Assembly (NCBI GenBank): GCA_011051475.1
Contig: DRLE01000136.1
Span: forward strand, 1-9,201
Direction: 5' to 3'
From: Gammaproteobacteria bacterium
GTDB lineage: Bacteria > Pseudomonadota > Gammaproteobacteria > SZUA-229
Length of the DNA stretch: 9,201 nucleotides
Position numbers and translations under genes: made by a program. The notes beneath the pieces were generated by a model that was not told the DNA's origin, searched no databases, and worked only from the letters and a program-made list of their open reading frames with translations. Below are positions 1 to 5,546 of this stretch, piece after piece. Positions within the stretch are counted from its first letter, which is position 1; each line of letters begins with the position of its first letter.

Positions 1-195
1 CGAGGTAGCGCCGTGAATCTGGTGAATGCCGATGCTTTCATCCTCTTTAATCCATGGCAGCGCCTCGTACATGGCCTGTGACAACGCCCAGGCATGGCAA
101 CCGGGTATCTGCTTGCACTCGATCCTGTAACTCAGATCCACCACCTTGTCGGAGGTAGTGATTTCCGGTTTTTTCTCGTCTTCCTGCCAGAACAT
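1..195 (-). CDS. Cas6/Cmx6-like family protein, N-terminal part (cut by window edge)
   Basis: An open frame of 65 codons runs from an ATG at 195 to the window edge without a stop, so the C-terminus is missing. An AAAGGTAG-type ribosome binding site sits six bases upstream of the ATG, which fixes the start. The protein begins MFWQEDEKKP. It then has VVDLSYRIECKQIPGCHAWA (residues 18-37), followed by ALPWIKEDE and GIHQIHGATS. The order of a VDL-type strand, a P-x-x-HAWALSQA helix and an LPW...GIHxIHGA segment reminds me of the family profiled as type I-MYXAN Cas6/Cmx6. Such proteins are, as I recall, also found in sulfur-oxidising gammaproteobacteria. No CRISPR array or other cas gene is visible here, so a CRISPR role is not supported. 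It follows the 62-codon gene after only 10 bp and is probably co-transcribed with it. The family assignment is from memory of the motif pattern and is moderate at best; that it is a real gene is more certain. Confidence 0.5.
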   Translation of the reverse strand, partial: MFWQEDEKKPEITTSDKVVDLSYRIECKQIPGCHAWALSQAMYEALPWIKEDESIGIHQIHGATS

Positions 196-205
196 AATGC
201 TACCT

Positions 206-394
206 TTACAGGCGCGACGTAAACGCCGCCTCCAGTTTGTCTTCCCAGTCCTGAGGCGTATCCTCGAACTGCGGTTTTACATCCATACGAAAAAACAGCT
301 CACCCTCCGAGGCGCGCTTTTTCAATTCTTCCTTCAGCTGTTCAAAAGTCTCCATATCCGGATTCTGAATCAGCACCTCACTTAACCATAACAT
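206..394 (-). CDS. Small unknown protein, 62 aa
   Basis: I do not recognise this protein. It starts MLWLSEVLIQNPD and continues with a charged, helix-like stretch (METFEQLKEELKKRASEG, residues 14-31). A short hydrophobic strand (ELFFRMDVKP) and an acidic end (DWEDKLEAAF) follow. It has no cysteine and no membrane segment. The frame also opens at a GTG at 403, but a GAGGTG ribosome binding site lies six bases before the ATG at 394. That GTG is itself part of the binding site, so I choose the ATG. It ends 10 bp before the Cas6/Cmx6-like gene on the same strand, which suggests a two-gene transcript and perhaps a shared task. The 134-bp gap to the dioxygenase gene upstream holds a tandem repeat, so linkage to that gene is less certain. 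It could be a small partner or regulator; nothing in the sequence shows which. Confidence 0.6.
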   Translation of the reverse strand: MLWLSEVLIQNPDMETFEQLKEELKKRASEGELFFRMDVKPQFEDTPQDWEDKLEAAFTSRL

Positions 395-475
395 TAAAAA
401 CACCTCGTAACTTATTCATTTCATTACTCTATCTGACATCAGAAAAGACGAATAATTCAGCACAACGCGCAAGGG

Positions 476-531
476 TCGTTCGTCGTTCGTCGTTCGTCGT
501 TCGTCGTTCGTCGTTCACTATTCACTATTCA
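476..531. repeat. 7-bp tandem repeat (TCGTTCG)5 passing into TTCACTA-type copies
   Basis: Five perfect tandem copies of TCGTTCG run from 476 to 510. One altered copy, TCGTTCA (511-517), and two copies of CTATTCA (518-531) follow in the same 7-bp period. The array therefore consists of two heptamer variants joined in phase. It reaches into the stop codon of the dioxygenase gene (TGA, complement of 529-531). It resembles the heptameric short tandem repeats known from several bacterial intergenic regions, especially in cyanobacteria. Function is unknown; copy number of such arrays often changes by slippage. Confidence 0.9.
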
Positions 532-1431
532 CTGCCGTTGCTTCGCAACGGCTTCATAGTATCTGGCGCGGTACATCAGCCGCTTCTGCGCCTCACTGTC
601 AGTAAAGGCGCTGCGGTTATGCAGCACATTGTTGCAGATAATGCCCTGTCCGGCCTCCAGGCGATTGACCAGCACACGGCTGTCATCGGCCAGCAGCGCA
701 TTGATACGCTCTACCGCGCGTTGCGTTTGCGGCGTGTCGGCCCAGATAATATTGCGTTTTCTGGCGGAGTAGCGCATATGCAGACGGCCGTCGCAGGCCT
801 TTACCATAAACACCGGTCCGCTCTGCGCGTCGCGTATTACCTGCCCGTTCTCGATGTTTTCGGGTATGGTCATTGCCTGCGGCCGCATCAGGGCTTCGAC
901 CAGGGCCGGGTCTTCATCCCGCAGGGCAATATACACGGCCTCGACATTCAGCAGGCGATTGACCCCGCCTTCGGCTGCCGGGCGCACACAATGCATAATA
1001 ATGGCGAAAATCTGCTTATCAAGACGGTTATAATACCCGTCCGTGTGCCAGCTTAATGCTTTATTTGTGTAGGGAATATACTGATTGCCGGCCTGTGCGC
1101 GAACCTCCAGACTGCTGATGCTGTCTTCGTCGGCTCGCAGATTGCTGTCCAGACTGACCAGGCCCAGCTGCTCGCCGAGCGCATGAACCAGGCCTTTGTC
1201 CTGCTGCTCCGCTCGCTGCAGCTGGTATATTGCCATATTGTATTTGCCGCAACGTTCAACGATGGCCGTTCTTTCCGCCTCGCTCAGGTCGGCAGGATCG
1301 CCAATTTCGACCAGCAGGTCCTCCAGCCGCGGCTGCATATAAGGAAGCCTCTGCTCTCGCCAGCGCAAGTAGGCTTCATCGCCGGCAAGCGAATAGACAG
1401 AACCCGGCGCCGGCTCTATAAAAGTTGACAT
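529..1431 (-). CDS. TauD/TfdA-family Fe(II)/2-oxoglutarate-dependent dioxygenase
   Basis: The 300-residue protein has the metal-binding facial triad of the TauD/TfdA family. SWHTDGYYN gives H129 and D131, and ICNNVLHNRS gives the distal H271. RLMYRARYY supplies arginines R284 and R288, suited to binding the 2-oxoglutarate carboxylate. Enzymes of this fold couple decarboxylation of 2-oxoglutarate to hydroxylation of a substrate; some release sulfite from sulfonates, but the family is broad and the substrate cannot be read here. The frame stays open upstream to 1554, but the extra 41 residues are hydrophobic and unlike the family start. The ATG at 1431 gives MSTFIEPAPG and a normal length, with only a weak AGAG-type binding site upstream. 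The gene is divergent from dsrA. Its last codons form a small hairpin, and its stop codon lies in a heptamer repeat. A sulfonate substrate feeding the sulfite pathway is a guess from position alone. Confidence 0.85.
   Translation of the reverse strand: MSTFIEPAPGSVYSLAGDEAYLRWREQRLPYMQPRLEDLLVEIGDPADLSEAERTAIVERCGKYNMAIYQLQRAEQQDKGLVHALGEQLGLVSLDSNLRADEDSISSLEVRAQAGNQYIPYTNKALSWHTDGYYNRLDKQIFAIIMHCVRPAAEGGVNRLLNVEAVYIALRDEDPALVEALMRPQAMTIPENIENGQVIRDAQSGPVFMVKACDGRLHMRYSARKRNIIWADTPQTQRAVERINALLADDSRVLVNRLEAGQGIICNNVLHNRSAFTDSEAQKRLMYRARYYEAVAKQRQ
534..552 (-). other. Perfect 8-bp hairpin with GAA loop at the 3' end of the dioxygenase gene
   Basis: On the minus strand the last codons of the dioxygenase gene read GCCGTTGC-GAA-GCAACGGC, an 8-bp perfect stem with a three-base loop. 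The core GCGAAGC is known as an unusually stable DNA mini-hairpin. The stop codon follows three bases after the stem. There is no T-run after it, so it is not a typical intrinsic terminator. It may mark the transcript end, protect the 3' end, or simply be coding sequence (E-A-V-A-K-Q-R-Q). Confidence 0.7.
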
Positions 1432-1596
1432 AAATATCTCTGCTCCGGAGCTGATAACAGGGGTTACTCGGGCGCACAGCTTGCCGAAACCGCCCGTAAT
1501 ACACAATACCACCTGCGGCATGGACAGGCACACCACAATAAATACTATAAACAACAGGGTTTATACATTATATATAGGTGTCATATCACCCGCCGG

Positions 1597-1619
1597 AAAA
1601 AAAAGCCCGTTTCGAGCCT
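1597..1619 (-). terminator. Terminator-like hairpin with T8 on the minus strand
   Basis: Read on the minus strand, AGGCTCG (1619-1613), a loop of AAA, and CGGGCTT (1609-1603) form a seven-pair stem with two G-T pairs. The T-run is eight bases (1604-1597), its first two also forming the end of the stem. This has the form of an intrinsic terminator, though the stem is short. It lies upstream of the dioxygenase gene and behind the dsrA promoter. It could stop antisense transcripts running away from dsrA or act in a long leader of the dioxygenase mRNA. Confidence 0.45.
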
Positions 1620-1805
1620 AAGTTACTGATAAGAAAGGAAAGCACCTATAACTATTAGACCCATAATAAAACCCGCTATCCCATAGTGGATAAAGGGGAT
1701 ATTAACAACCCTCCCATGCGTAGGATTCTACCGGCTGGCCAGCACACATAAACTTCGCCCCACAAAATATAAATGCCCTGTTATGTGAAATGCATGAAAG
1801 GGATA

Positions 1806-1834
1806 TTGTTTAAAAATTAGATTGGTACTAGAAT
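1806..1834 (+). promoter_or_regulatory. Candidate sigma70-type promoter of dsrA
   Basis: TTGTTT (1806-1811) as a -35 box and TAGAAT (1829-1834, five of six consensus bases) as a -10 box are spaced by 17 bp, the ideal distance. Transcription would start near 1841, giving a leader of about 77 bases before the dsrA ATG. The -10 box is strong, the -35 box matches only TTG. The position next to an inverted repeat supports it; no experiment does. Confidence 0.5.
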
Positions 1835-1854
1835 CTTGTCCCCTAGTATCAATC
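1820..1854. promoter_or_regulatory. Inverted repeat over the dsrA -10 region, candidate operator
   Basis: GATTGGTACTAG (1820-1831) and CTAGTATCAATC (1843-1854) are 12-base inverted arms with 11 of 12 complementary positions; the remaining pair is G-T. The spacer is 11 bp, so the arm centres are about two helical turns apart (23 bp), as expected for a dimeric regulator. The repeat covers the predicted -10 box and start site, the classical place for a repressor. As RNA only the downstream part would be transcribed from that promoter, so a DNA role is more likely than a leader hairpin. Confidence 0.55.
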
Positions 1855-1883
1855 AGCCACCTGAAAGCAACCATACTTCAGGC

Positions 1884-1893
1884 GGTTATAACC
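1884..1893. other. Perfect 10-bp palindrome in the dsrA leader
   Basis: GGTTATAACC is a perfect palindrome 24 bp before the dsrA start codon and 12 bp before the AGGAG binding site. Just upstream, CCTGAA (1860-1865) and TTCAGG (1877-1882) can form a 6-bp stem. Either could influence dsrA translation or mRNA stability. A palindrome this short may also be chance. Confidence 0.35.
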
Positions 1894-1917
1894 ATAGCGG
1901 CAGACAGGAGAGAATCC

Positions 1918-3183
1918 ATGGCCAAGAAGATTTATGAAACCCCCATGCTTGACGAACTTGAGAACGGCCCATGGCCGAGCTTTATCTCAGGTATTAAACG
2001 CTTACGCGACGAACATCCTGATGAGCGCATCCAGGAAGTAACCAGCAGCCTGCTTGGTCAGCTGGAGCACTCTTACGAAACCCGTAAAGGTTACTGGAAA
2101 GGCGGCACCGTATCTGTCTTCGGTTATGGCGGCGGTATTATCCCCCGTTTCTCTGAAGTCGCTTCTGCTTTCCCGGAATCAAAAGAATTCCACACCATTC
2201 GTGTACAGCCACCTGCCGGCAACCACTACACCACAGCCATGCTGCGTCAGCTGGGTGACAGCTGGGAAAAATGGGGATCAGGCCTGCAGACCTTCCACGG
2301 CCAGACCGGTAACATCATGTTCATCGGTACAACCACAGAAGACACACAGCACTTCTTCGACGAAATCAACGACTATGGTTGGGACCTTGGTGGTGCCGGC
2401 CCATGTGTACGTACCGCTATGTCCTGCGTCGGTGCTTCACGCTGTGAAATGTCCTGCGCCAACGAGCACGGTATTCACCGTCACCTGGTAAACAACTTTA
2501 CCGATGACGTTCACCGTCCTGCCCTGCCTTACAAATTCAAGTTCAAGGTATCTGGTTGTCCTAACGACTGTCAGAACGCTATCGAACGTGCTGATATGGC
2601 CATTATCGGTACCTGGCGTGATGACATGAAAGTTGACCAGGAAGAAGTCAAGAACTACATCGAAGCCAAGGGCGAAAACGGTCGTCAGTACTACCTGGAC
2701 AACGTTGTCGCGCGCTGCCCGACCAATGCACTGACCCTGAACGATGACAACACCCTGACTGTTGACAACCACAACTGTGTGCGCTGCATGCACTGCCTGA
2801 ACGTTATGCCTAAAGCCCTGCACCCGGGTGATGACAAGGGCGTTACCGTACTGGTTGGTGGTAAACGCACACTGAAGATTGGTGACCTGATGGGCACCGT
2901 CGTTATTCCGTTCAAGAAGCTGGAAACCGAAGAAGATTACGAAGAGCTGGTGGAACTGGCTGAAGAAATGATCGACTTCTGGGCTGAAAACGGTCTTGAG
3001 CATGAGCGTACCGGTGAAATGATCGAGCGTATCGGCCTGGTTAACTACCTGGAAGGTATCGGCGTTGAAGTTGATCCGCACATGCTTAATAACCCGCGTC
3101 AGTCTTCCTACATCCGCATGGACGGCTGGGACGAAGAAGCTGAAAAATGGTTCCAGCGTAAAGCAGAAGCTGCCAGCGCCTAA
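1918..3183 (+). CDS. dsrA: Reverse-type dissimilatory sulfite reductase, alpha subunit
   Basis: DsrA pairs with DsrB in the cytoplasmic alpha2beta2 siroheme sulfite reductase, which in sulfur oxidisers runs toward sulfite release from DsrC-bound sulfur. The 421-residue protein shows the siroheme/[4Fe-4S] cysteines C170 and C176 (CVGASRC), plus C214 and C218 (GCPNDCQNA). The inserted ferredoxin domain carries C267 (RCPTNA) and C287, C290, C293 (CVRCMHC). The six-residue and four-residue spacings of the siroheme set agree with known DsrA proteins. The frame continues 32 codons upstream, but the ATG at 1918 follows an AGGAG site by seven bases and gives the typical start MAKKIYETPM. Arginine codons are almost only CGT and CGC, in line with high expression. 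The gene heads the operon and is followed after 90 bp, including a hairpin, by dsrB. Confidence 0.98.
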   Translation: MAKKIYETPMLDELENGPWPSFISGIKRLRDEHPDERIQEVTSSLLGQLEHSYETRKGYWKGGTVSVFGYGGGIIPRFSEVASAFPESKEFHTIRVQPPAGNHYTTAMLRQLGDSWEKWGSGLQTFHGQTGNIMFIGTTTEDTQHFFDEINDYGWDLGGAGPCVRTAMSCVGASRCEMSCANEHGIHRHLVNNFTDDVHRPALPYKFKFKVSGCPNDCQNAIERADMAIIGTWRDDMKVDQEEVKNYIEAKGENGRQYYLDNVVARCPTNALTLNDDNTLTVDNHNCVRCMHCLNVMPKALHPGDDKGVTVLVGGKRTLKIGDLMGTVVIPFKKLETEEDYEELVELAEEMIDFWAENGLEHERTGEMIERIGLVNYLEGIGVEVDPHMLNNPRQSSYIRMDGWDEEAEKWFQRKAEAASA

Positions 3184-3206
3184 GCCAGACTGTAATCCGA
3201 TATTAG

Positions 3207-3241
3207 GGGTGCTGCCCGCTCTTTACTGGCAGCACCCTTTT
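3207..3241 (+). terminator. Terminator-like hairpin between dsrA and dsrB
   Basis: GGGTGCTGCC (3207-3216) and GGCAGCACCC (3228-3237) form a perfect 10-bp GC-rich stem with an 11-base loop, followed by TTTT and AT-rich sequence. It has the build of an intrinsic terminator but lies inside the operon, between subunits needed in equal amounts. A role as partial attenuator or as a processing/stability element at the dsrA 3' end is more likely than full termination. Confidence 0.75.
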
Positions 3242-3273
3242 AATAAAAACATTGAATCTTTGAGGAACTAAAA

Positions 3274-4350
3274 ATGAGTGCTGATAAACCTCGTTCTCCA
3301 ATTGAATCTGGCTGTCCTGACGGCTTCCAGTACATGCATCCTGTAATGCGCAAGAACTACGGCCAGTGGAAATTCCACGAGCATCCACGTCCCGGCGTTC
3401 TGCGTCACGTCGCCTACAGCGGCGACGAAATCTGGACCGTTCGCTGTGGTACACAGCGTATTCTGGACATTTTCACCCTGCGCAAGCTGTGTGACATCGG
3501 TGATGAGTTTGCCGACGGTTACATTCACTTTACTATCCGCAGTAACGTTGAATACATGGTATCCGACGCGTCCAAGGTTGAGCCTTTAATCAAGGCCATC
3601 GAAGATGCCGGCTTTATCGTCGGCGGTACCAAGAACTCCGTTACCATGCTGTCTCACACCCAGGGCTGGCTGCACTGCGACATCCCGGGTACTGACGCAT
3701 CCGGCGTGGTCAAGTCCATGATGGACGAGCTGATCGACGAGTTCCGTAACTGCAACATGCCTAACCGCGTACATATCACCACTTCCTGCTGTCAGATTAA
3801 CTGTGGTGGCCAGGGCGATATCGCAATCAACGTACAGCACACCAAACCCCCCAAGATCAACCACGATCTGGTTTCCAACGTTTGTGAGCGTCCTTCTGTT
3901 GTTGCCCGCTGCCCTGTTGCTGCGATTCGTCCTGCAATGGTTAACGGCAAGCCTTCACTGGAAGTTGACGAGAAGAAATGCATCTGCTGTGGTGCATGCT
4001 TCCCGCCATGTCCTCCAATGCAGATCAACGACGCCGAGCACTCCAAGCTGGCTGTATGGGTTGGTGGTAACCACTCCAATGCACGTAGCAAACCGACTTT
4101 CCAGAAGCTGGTTGCTGCCGGTATCCCGAACAACCCGCCACGCTGGCCTGAAGCGACGGCTATCGTGAAAAACATCCTGAAAGCCTATAAAGAAGATGCT
4201 CAGGACTGGGAACGCATCAACGACTGGATCGAGCGTATCGGCTGGCCTCGTTTCTTCGAGAAAACCAACCTGCCTTTCACCAAGTATCACATTGATAACT
4301 GGCGCGGCGCTCGTAACAGCCTGAATGCTTCAACTCACATCCGCTTCTAA
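3274..4350 (+). CDS. dsrB: Reverse-type dissimilatory sulfite reductase, beta subunit
   Basis: DsrB completes the sulfite reductase with DsrA; in characterised enzymes its siroheme site is the functional one. In the 358-residue protein, C135 and the SCCQINCGG motif (C172, C173, C177) give the siroheme/[4Fe-4S] ligand set. Its spacing (37, 1 and 4 residues) is what I recall for Desulfovibrio DsrB. The ferredoxin domain holds C213 (RCPVAA) and C236, C239, C242 in CICCGACFPPC. The C-terminal part contains WERINDWIERIGWPRFFE (residues 312-329), corresponding to a similar ERIG helix in DsrA. A GAGGA binding site seven bases before the ATG supports the start. The next gene, dsrE, begins 15 bp after the stop codon. 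No damage or unusual residues are seen. Confidence 0.98.
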   Translation: MSADKPRSPIESGCPDGFQYMHPVMRKNYGQWKFHEHPRPGVLRHVAYSGDEIWTVRCGTQRILDIFTLRKLCDIGDEFADGYIHFTIRSNVEYMVSDASKVEPLIKAIEDAGFIVGGTKNSVTMLSHTQGWLHCDIPGTDASGVVKSMMDELIDEFRNCNMPNRVHITTSCCQINCGGQGDIAINVQHTKPPKINHDLVSNVCERPSVVARCPVAAIRPAMVNGKPSLEVDEKKCICCGACFPPCPPMQINDAEHSKLAVWVGGNHSNARSKPTFQKLVAAGIPNNPPRWPEATAIVKNILKAYKEDAQDWERINDWIERIGWPRFFEKTNLPFTKYHIDNWRGARNSLNASTHIRF

Positions 4351-4365
4351 GAGATCGAGGTCACT

Positions 4366-4758
4366 GTGAAAATTAGTATTCAAGTAAACGAAGGGCCTTA
4401 CCAGCACGAGGCATCTGATACTGCGTATCAGTTTACCAAGGCTGCGCTGGCCGCCGGACATGAAATTTTCCGCGTCTTCTTCTACCACGACGGTGTTAAC
4501 AACGCGACTCGTCTTGCGGTTCCGCCGCAGGATGACCGCAATATTTCAGCACAGTGGAGCGAACTGGCAAAAGAAAATAACCTTGATATGGTTGTTTGTA
4601 TTGCCGCCGCCCAGCGCCGTGGCATTATGGACCCGGACGAAGCAAAACGTCAGGGTCTGGACGCCGACAATATTGCTGAAGGTTTCCGTATCTCCGGCCT
4701 GGGTCAGTTGATCGAAGCCGGTATTGAATCCGACCGTCTGGTCGTATTCGGTGATTAA
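4366..4758 (+). CDS. dsrE: DsrE, sulfur-transfer subunit with active-site cysteine
   Basis: DsrE belongs to the DsrE/TusD family and forms the cytoplasmic DsrE2F2H2 hexamer that hands sulfane sulfur to DsrC. The 130-residue protein has a single cysteine, C78 in MVVCIAAAQRRG, at the position known as the sulfur-binding residue of Allochromatium DsrE and TusD. The gene uses a GTG start: GAGG lies five bases upstream and no ATG fits. The N-terminus KISIQVNEGPY and the end DRLVVFGD are typical of the family. It lies 15 bp after dsrB and 17 bp before dsrF, so it is part of the same transcript. GTG with a short spacer may give a slightly lower translation rate than the neighbours; that is inference. 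Confidence 0.96.
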   Translation: MKISIQVNEGPYQHEASDTAYQFTKAALAAGHEIFRVFFYHDGVNNATRLAVPPQDDRNISAQWSELAKENNLDMVVCIAAAQRRGIMDPDEAKRQGLDADNIAEGFRISGLGQLIEAGIESDRLVVFGD

Positions 4759-4775
4759 GGGCGAGGAGATATATT

Positions 4776-5180
4776 ATGTCAGTTAAAAAATTCATGTACG
4801 TCAACCGCAAGGCACCCTACGGCACCATCTACGCCCTGGAGTCTCTTGAGGTTGTATTAATCGGTGCAGCGTTCGACCAGGACGTCAGTCTTGCCTTTAT
4901 CGGTGACGGTGTATACCAGCTCACCAAGGGCCAGAACACTGAAGCCATCGGTCAGAAAAACTTCTCACCCACCTACTCTGCTTTAGGTGATTACGACGTC
5001 AACAAGATCTATGTTGAAAAAGAATCACTGGAAGAACGCGGCCTTACGCTCGACGATCTTCAGCACCTGGTATGGGAAGACGAAGACGATGACTGGGCAG
5101 AAAAGGATTCCATCCGCCTGGTCAGCCGTGCCGAGCTTGCCGATGTTCTTGACGAACAAGACATTATTTTAAGTTTCTAG
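4776..5180 (+). CDS. dsrF: DsrF, structural subunit of the DsrEFH sulfur-transfer complex
   Basis: DsrF is the TusC-like subunit of the DsrEFH hexamer. The 134-residue sequence has the family N-terminus KKFMYVNRKAPYGTIYALES, the strand EVVLIGAAFDQDVSLAFIGD and the LxxGQNTEAIGxKNFSPTY segment. It contains no cysteine at all, which suits a subunit that does not itself carry sulfur in the relay. A strongly acidic stretch, WEDEDDDWAEKD (residues 99-110), forms a loop region near the C-terminus; acidic residues here are also present in other DsrF proteins as far as I recall. GAGGAG seven bases before the ATG is a strong binding site. The stop codon TAG is part of the AGGAG site for dsrH, suggesting coupled translation. 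Confidence 0.95.
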   Translation: MSVKKFMYVNRKAPYGTIYALESLEVVLIGAAFDQDVSLAFIGDGVYQLTKGQNTEAIGQKNFSPTYSALGDYDVNKIYVEKESLEERGLTLDDLQHLVWEDEDDDWAEKDSIRLVSRAELADVLDEQDIILSF

Positions 5181-5190
5181 GAGATTAATC

Positions 5191-5493
5191 ATGGCTTTAT
5201 TACACACTGTAAACAAATCTCCGTTCGAATCTAATACATTCGACACCTGCCTTGGTCTGGCTAAGGACGGTTCTACCATCCTGCTGATCGAAGACGGTGT
5301 TTACGCGGCAACTACCGGTCACAGCGTTGCTGAAAAAATCAAGAATGCCAGCGGTATTTCTTTCGCTGTACTCGGCCCTGATCTTCAGGCTCGCGGACTG
5401 GAAGGCAAACTGGCCGACGGCATCAAGGTTGTGGATTACGAGGGTTTTGTCACTCTGGTTACAGAGCACGACGCTGTACAATCCTGGCTTTAA
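5191..5493 (+). CDS. dsrH: DsrH, sulfur-transfer subunit
   Basis: DsrH is the TusB-like third subunit of the DsrEFH complex. The 100-residue protein starts MALLHTVNKSPFES and carries its only cysteine, C20, in TFDTCLGLA, the conserved position in this family. The motif LLIEDGVYAAT (residues 31-41) and the end VTEHDAVQSWL are typical for DsrH/TusB. AGGAG seven bases before the ATG overlaps the dsrF stop codon, so the two are probably translated in a coupled manner. The next gene, dsrC, begins 53 bp downstream after an AT-rich gap. Confidence 0.96.
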   Translation: MALLHTVNKSPFESNTFDTCLGLAKDGSTILLIEDGVYAATTGHSVAEKIKNASGISFAVLGPDLQARGLEGKLADGIKVVDYEGFVTLVTEHDAVQSWL

Positions 5494-5546
5494 ACTATTT
5501 TTAATTTCCATATTTTTATTATGTGGGTCACTACGAGGAAAACACC
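5494..5546 (+). promoter_or_regulatory. AT-rich gap before dsrC, possible internal promoter
   Basis: The first 30 bases after dsrH are almost only A and T and contain TATTAT (5517-5522), a fair -10 box. There is no convincing -35 box at 16-18 bp. In other sulfur oxidisers dsrC is often expressed more strongly than its neighbours, so a dedicated promoter is plausible here but not shown. GAGGA at 5535-5539 is the dsrC ribosome binding site. Confidence 0.25.

Larger units (their letters stand above)
1432..1917. other. Divergent intergenic region between the dioxygenase gene and dsrA
   Basis: This 486-bp region holds no convincing gene. It is more AT-rich than its flanks and must carry the start signals for both transcripts. 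Visible in it are a candidate dsrA promoter, an inverted repeat over that promoter, a minus-strand terminator-like hairpin, and three palindromes or short inverted repeats (GCTGGCCAGC at 1734-1743, CCTGAA/TTCAGG at 1860-1882, GGTTATAACC at 1884-1893). Two similar blocks, AAAGGGGATATT at 1692-1703 and AAAGGGATATT at 1797-1807, lie about 105 bp apart. For the dioxygenase gene, a perfect TATAAT occurs on the minus strand (complement of 1567-1572), but no matching -35 box lies at the right distance. Confidence 0.8.

Noticed and set aside
476..531. CRISPR array next to the Cas6-like gene
   Set aside because: The unit is 7 bp without spacers, a simple tandem repeat and not repeat-spacer architecture.
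538..1056. Plus-strand open frame of 172 codons opposite the dioxygenase gene
   Set aside because: It is antisense to a gene with clear catalytic motifs, and its product resembles no family I know.
1432..1554. N-terminal extension of the dioxygenase by 41 residues (hydrophobic, signal-like)
   Set aside because: The extension is not part of the family, the internal ATG at 1431 gives the expected length, and a 2-oxoglutarate dioxygenase is expected in the cytoplasm.
1567..1572. Promoter of the dioxygenase gene from a perfect minus-strand TATAAT
   Set aside because: No -35 box is present at 16-18 bp (the bases there read CGGCGG); in AT-rich DNA a lone TATAAT is weak evidence.
1822..1917. Upstream start of dsrA adding 32 residues
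   Set aside because: It would begin inside the predicted promoter and inverted repeat; the AGGAG site and the family start MAKKIYETP point to 1918.
2437..3081. Long antisense open frame of 214 codons on the minus strand inside dsrA
   Set aside because: It lies fully within dsrA, has no recognisable domain and no clear binding site; it is a shadow of the biased codon use of dsrA.
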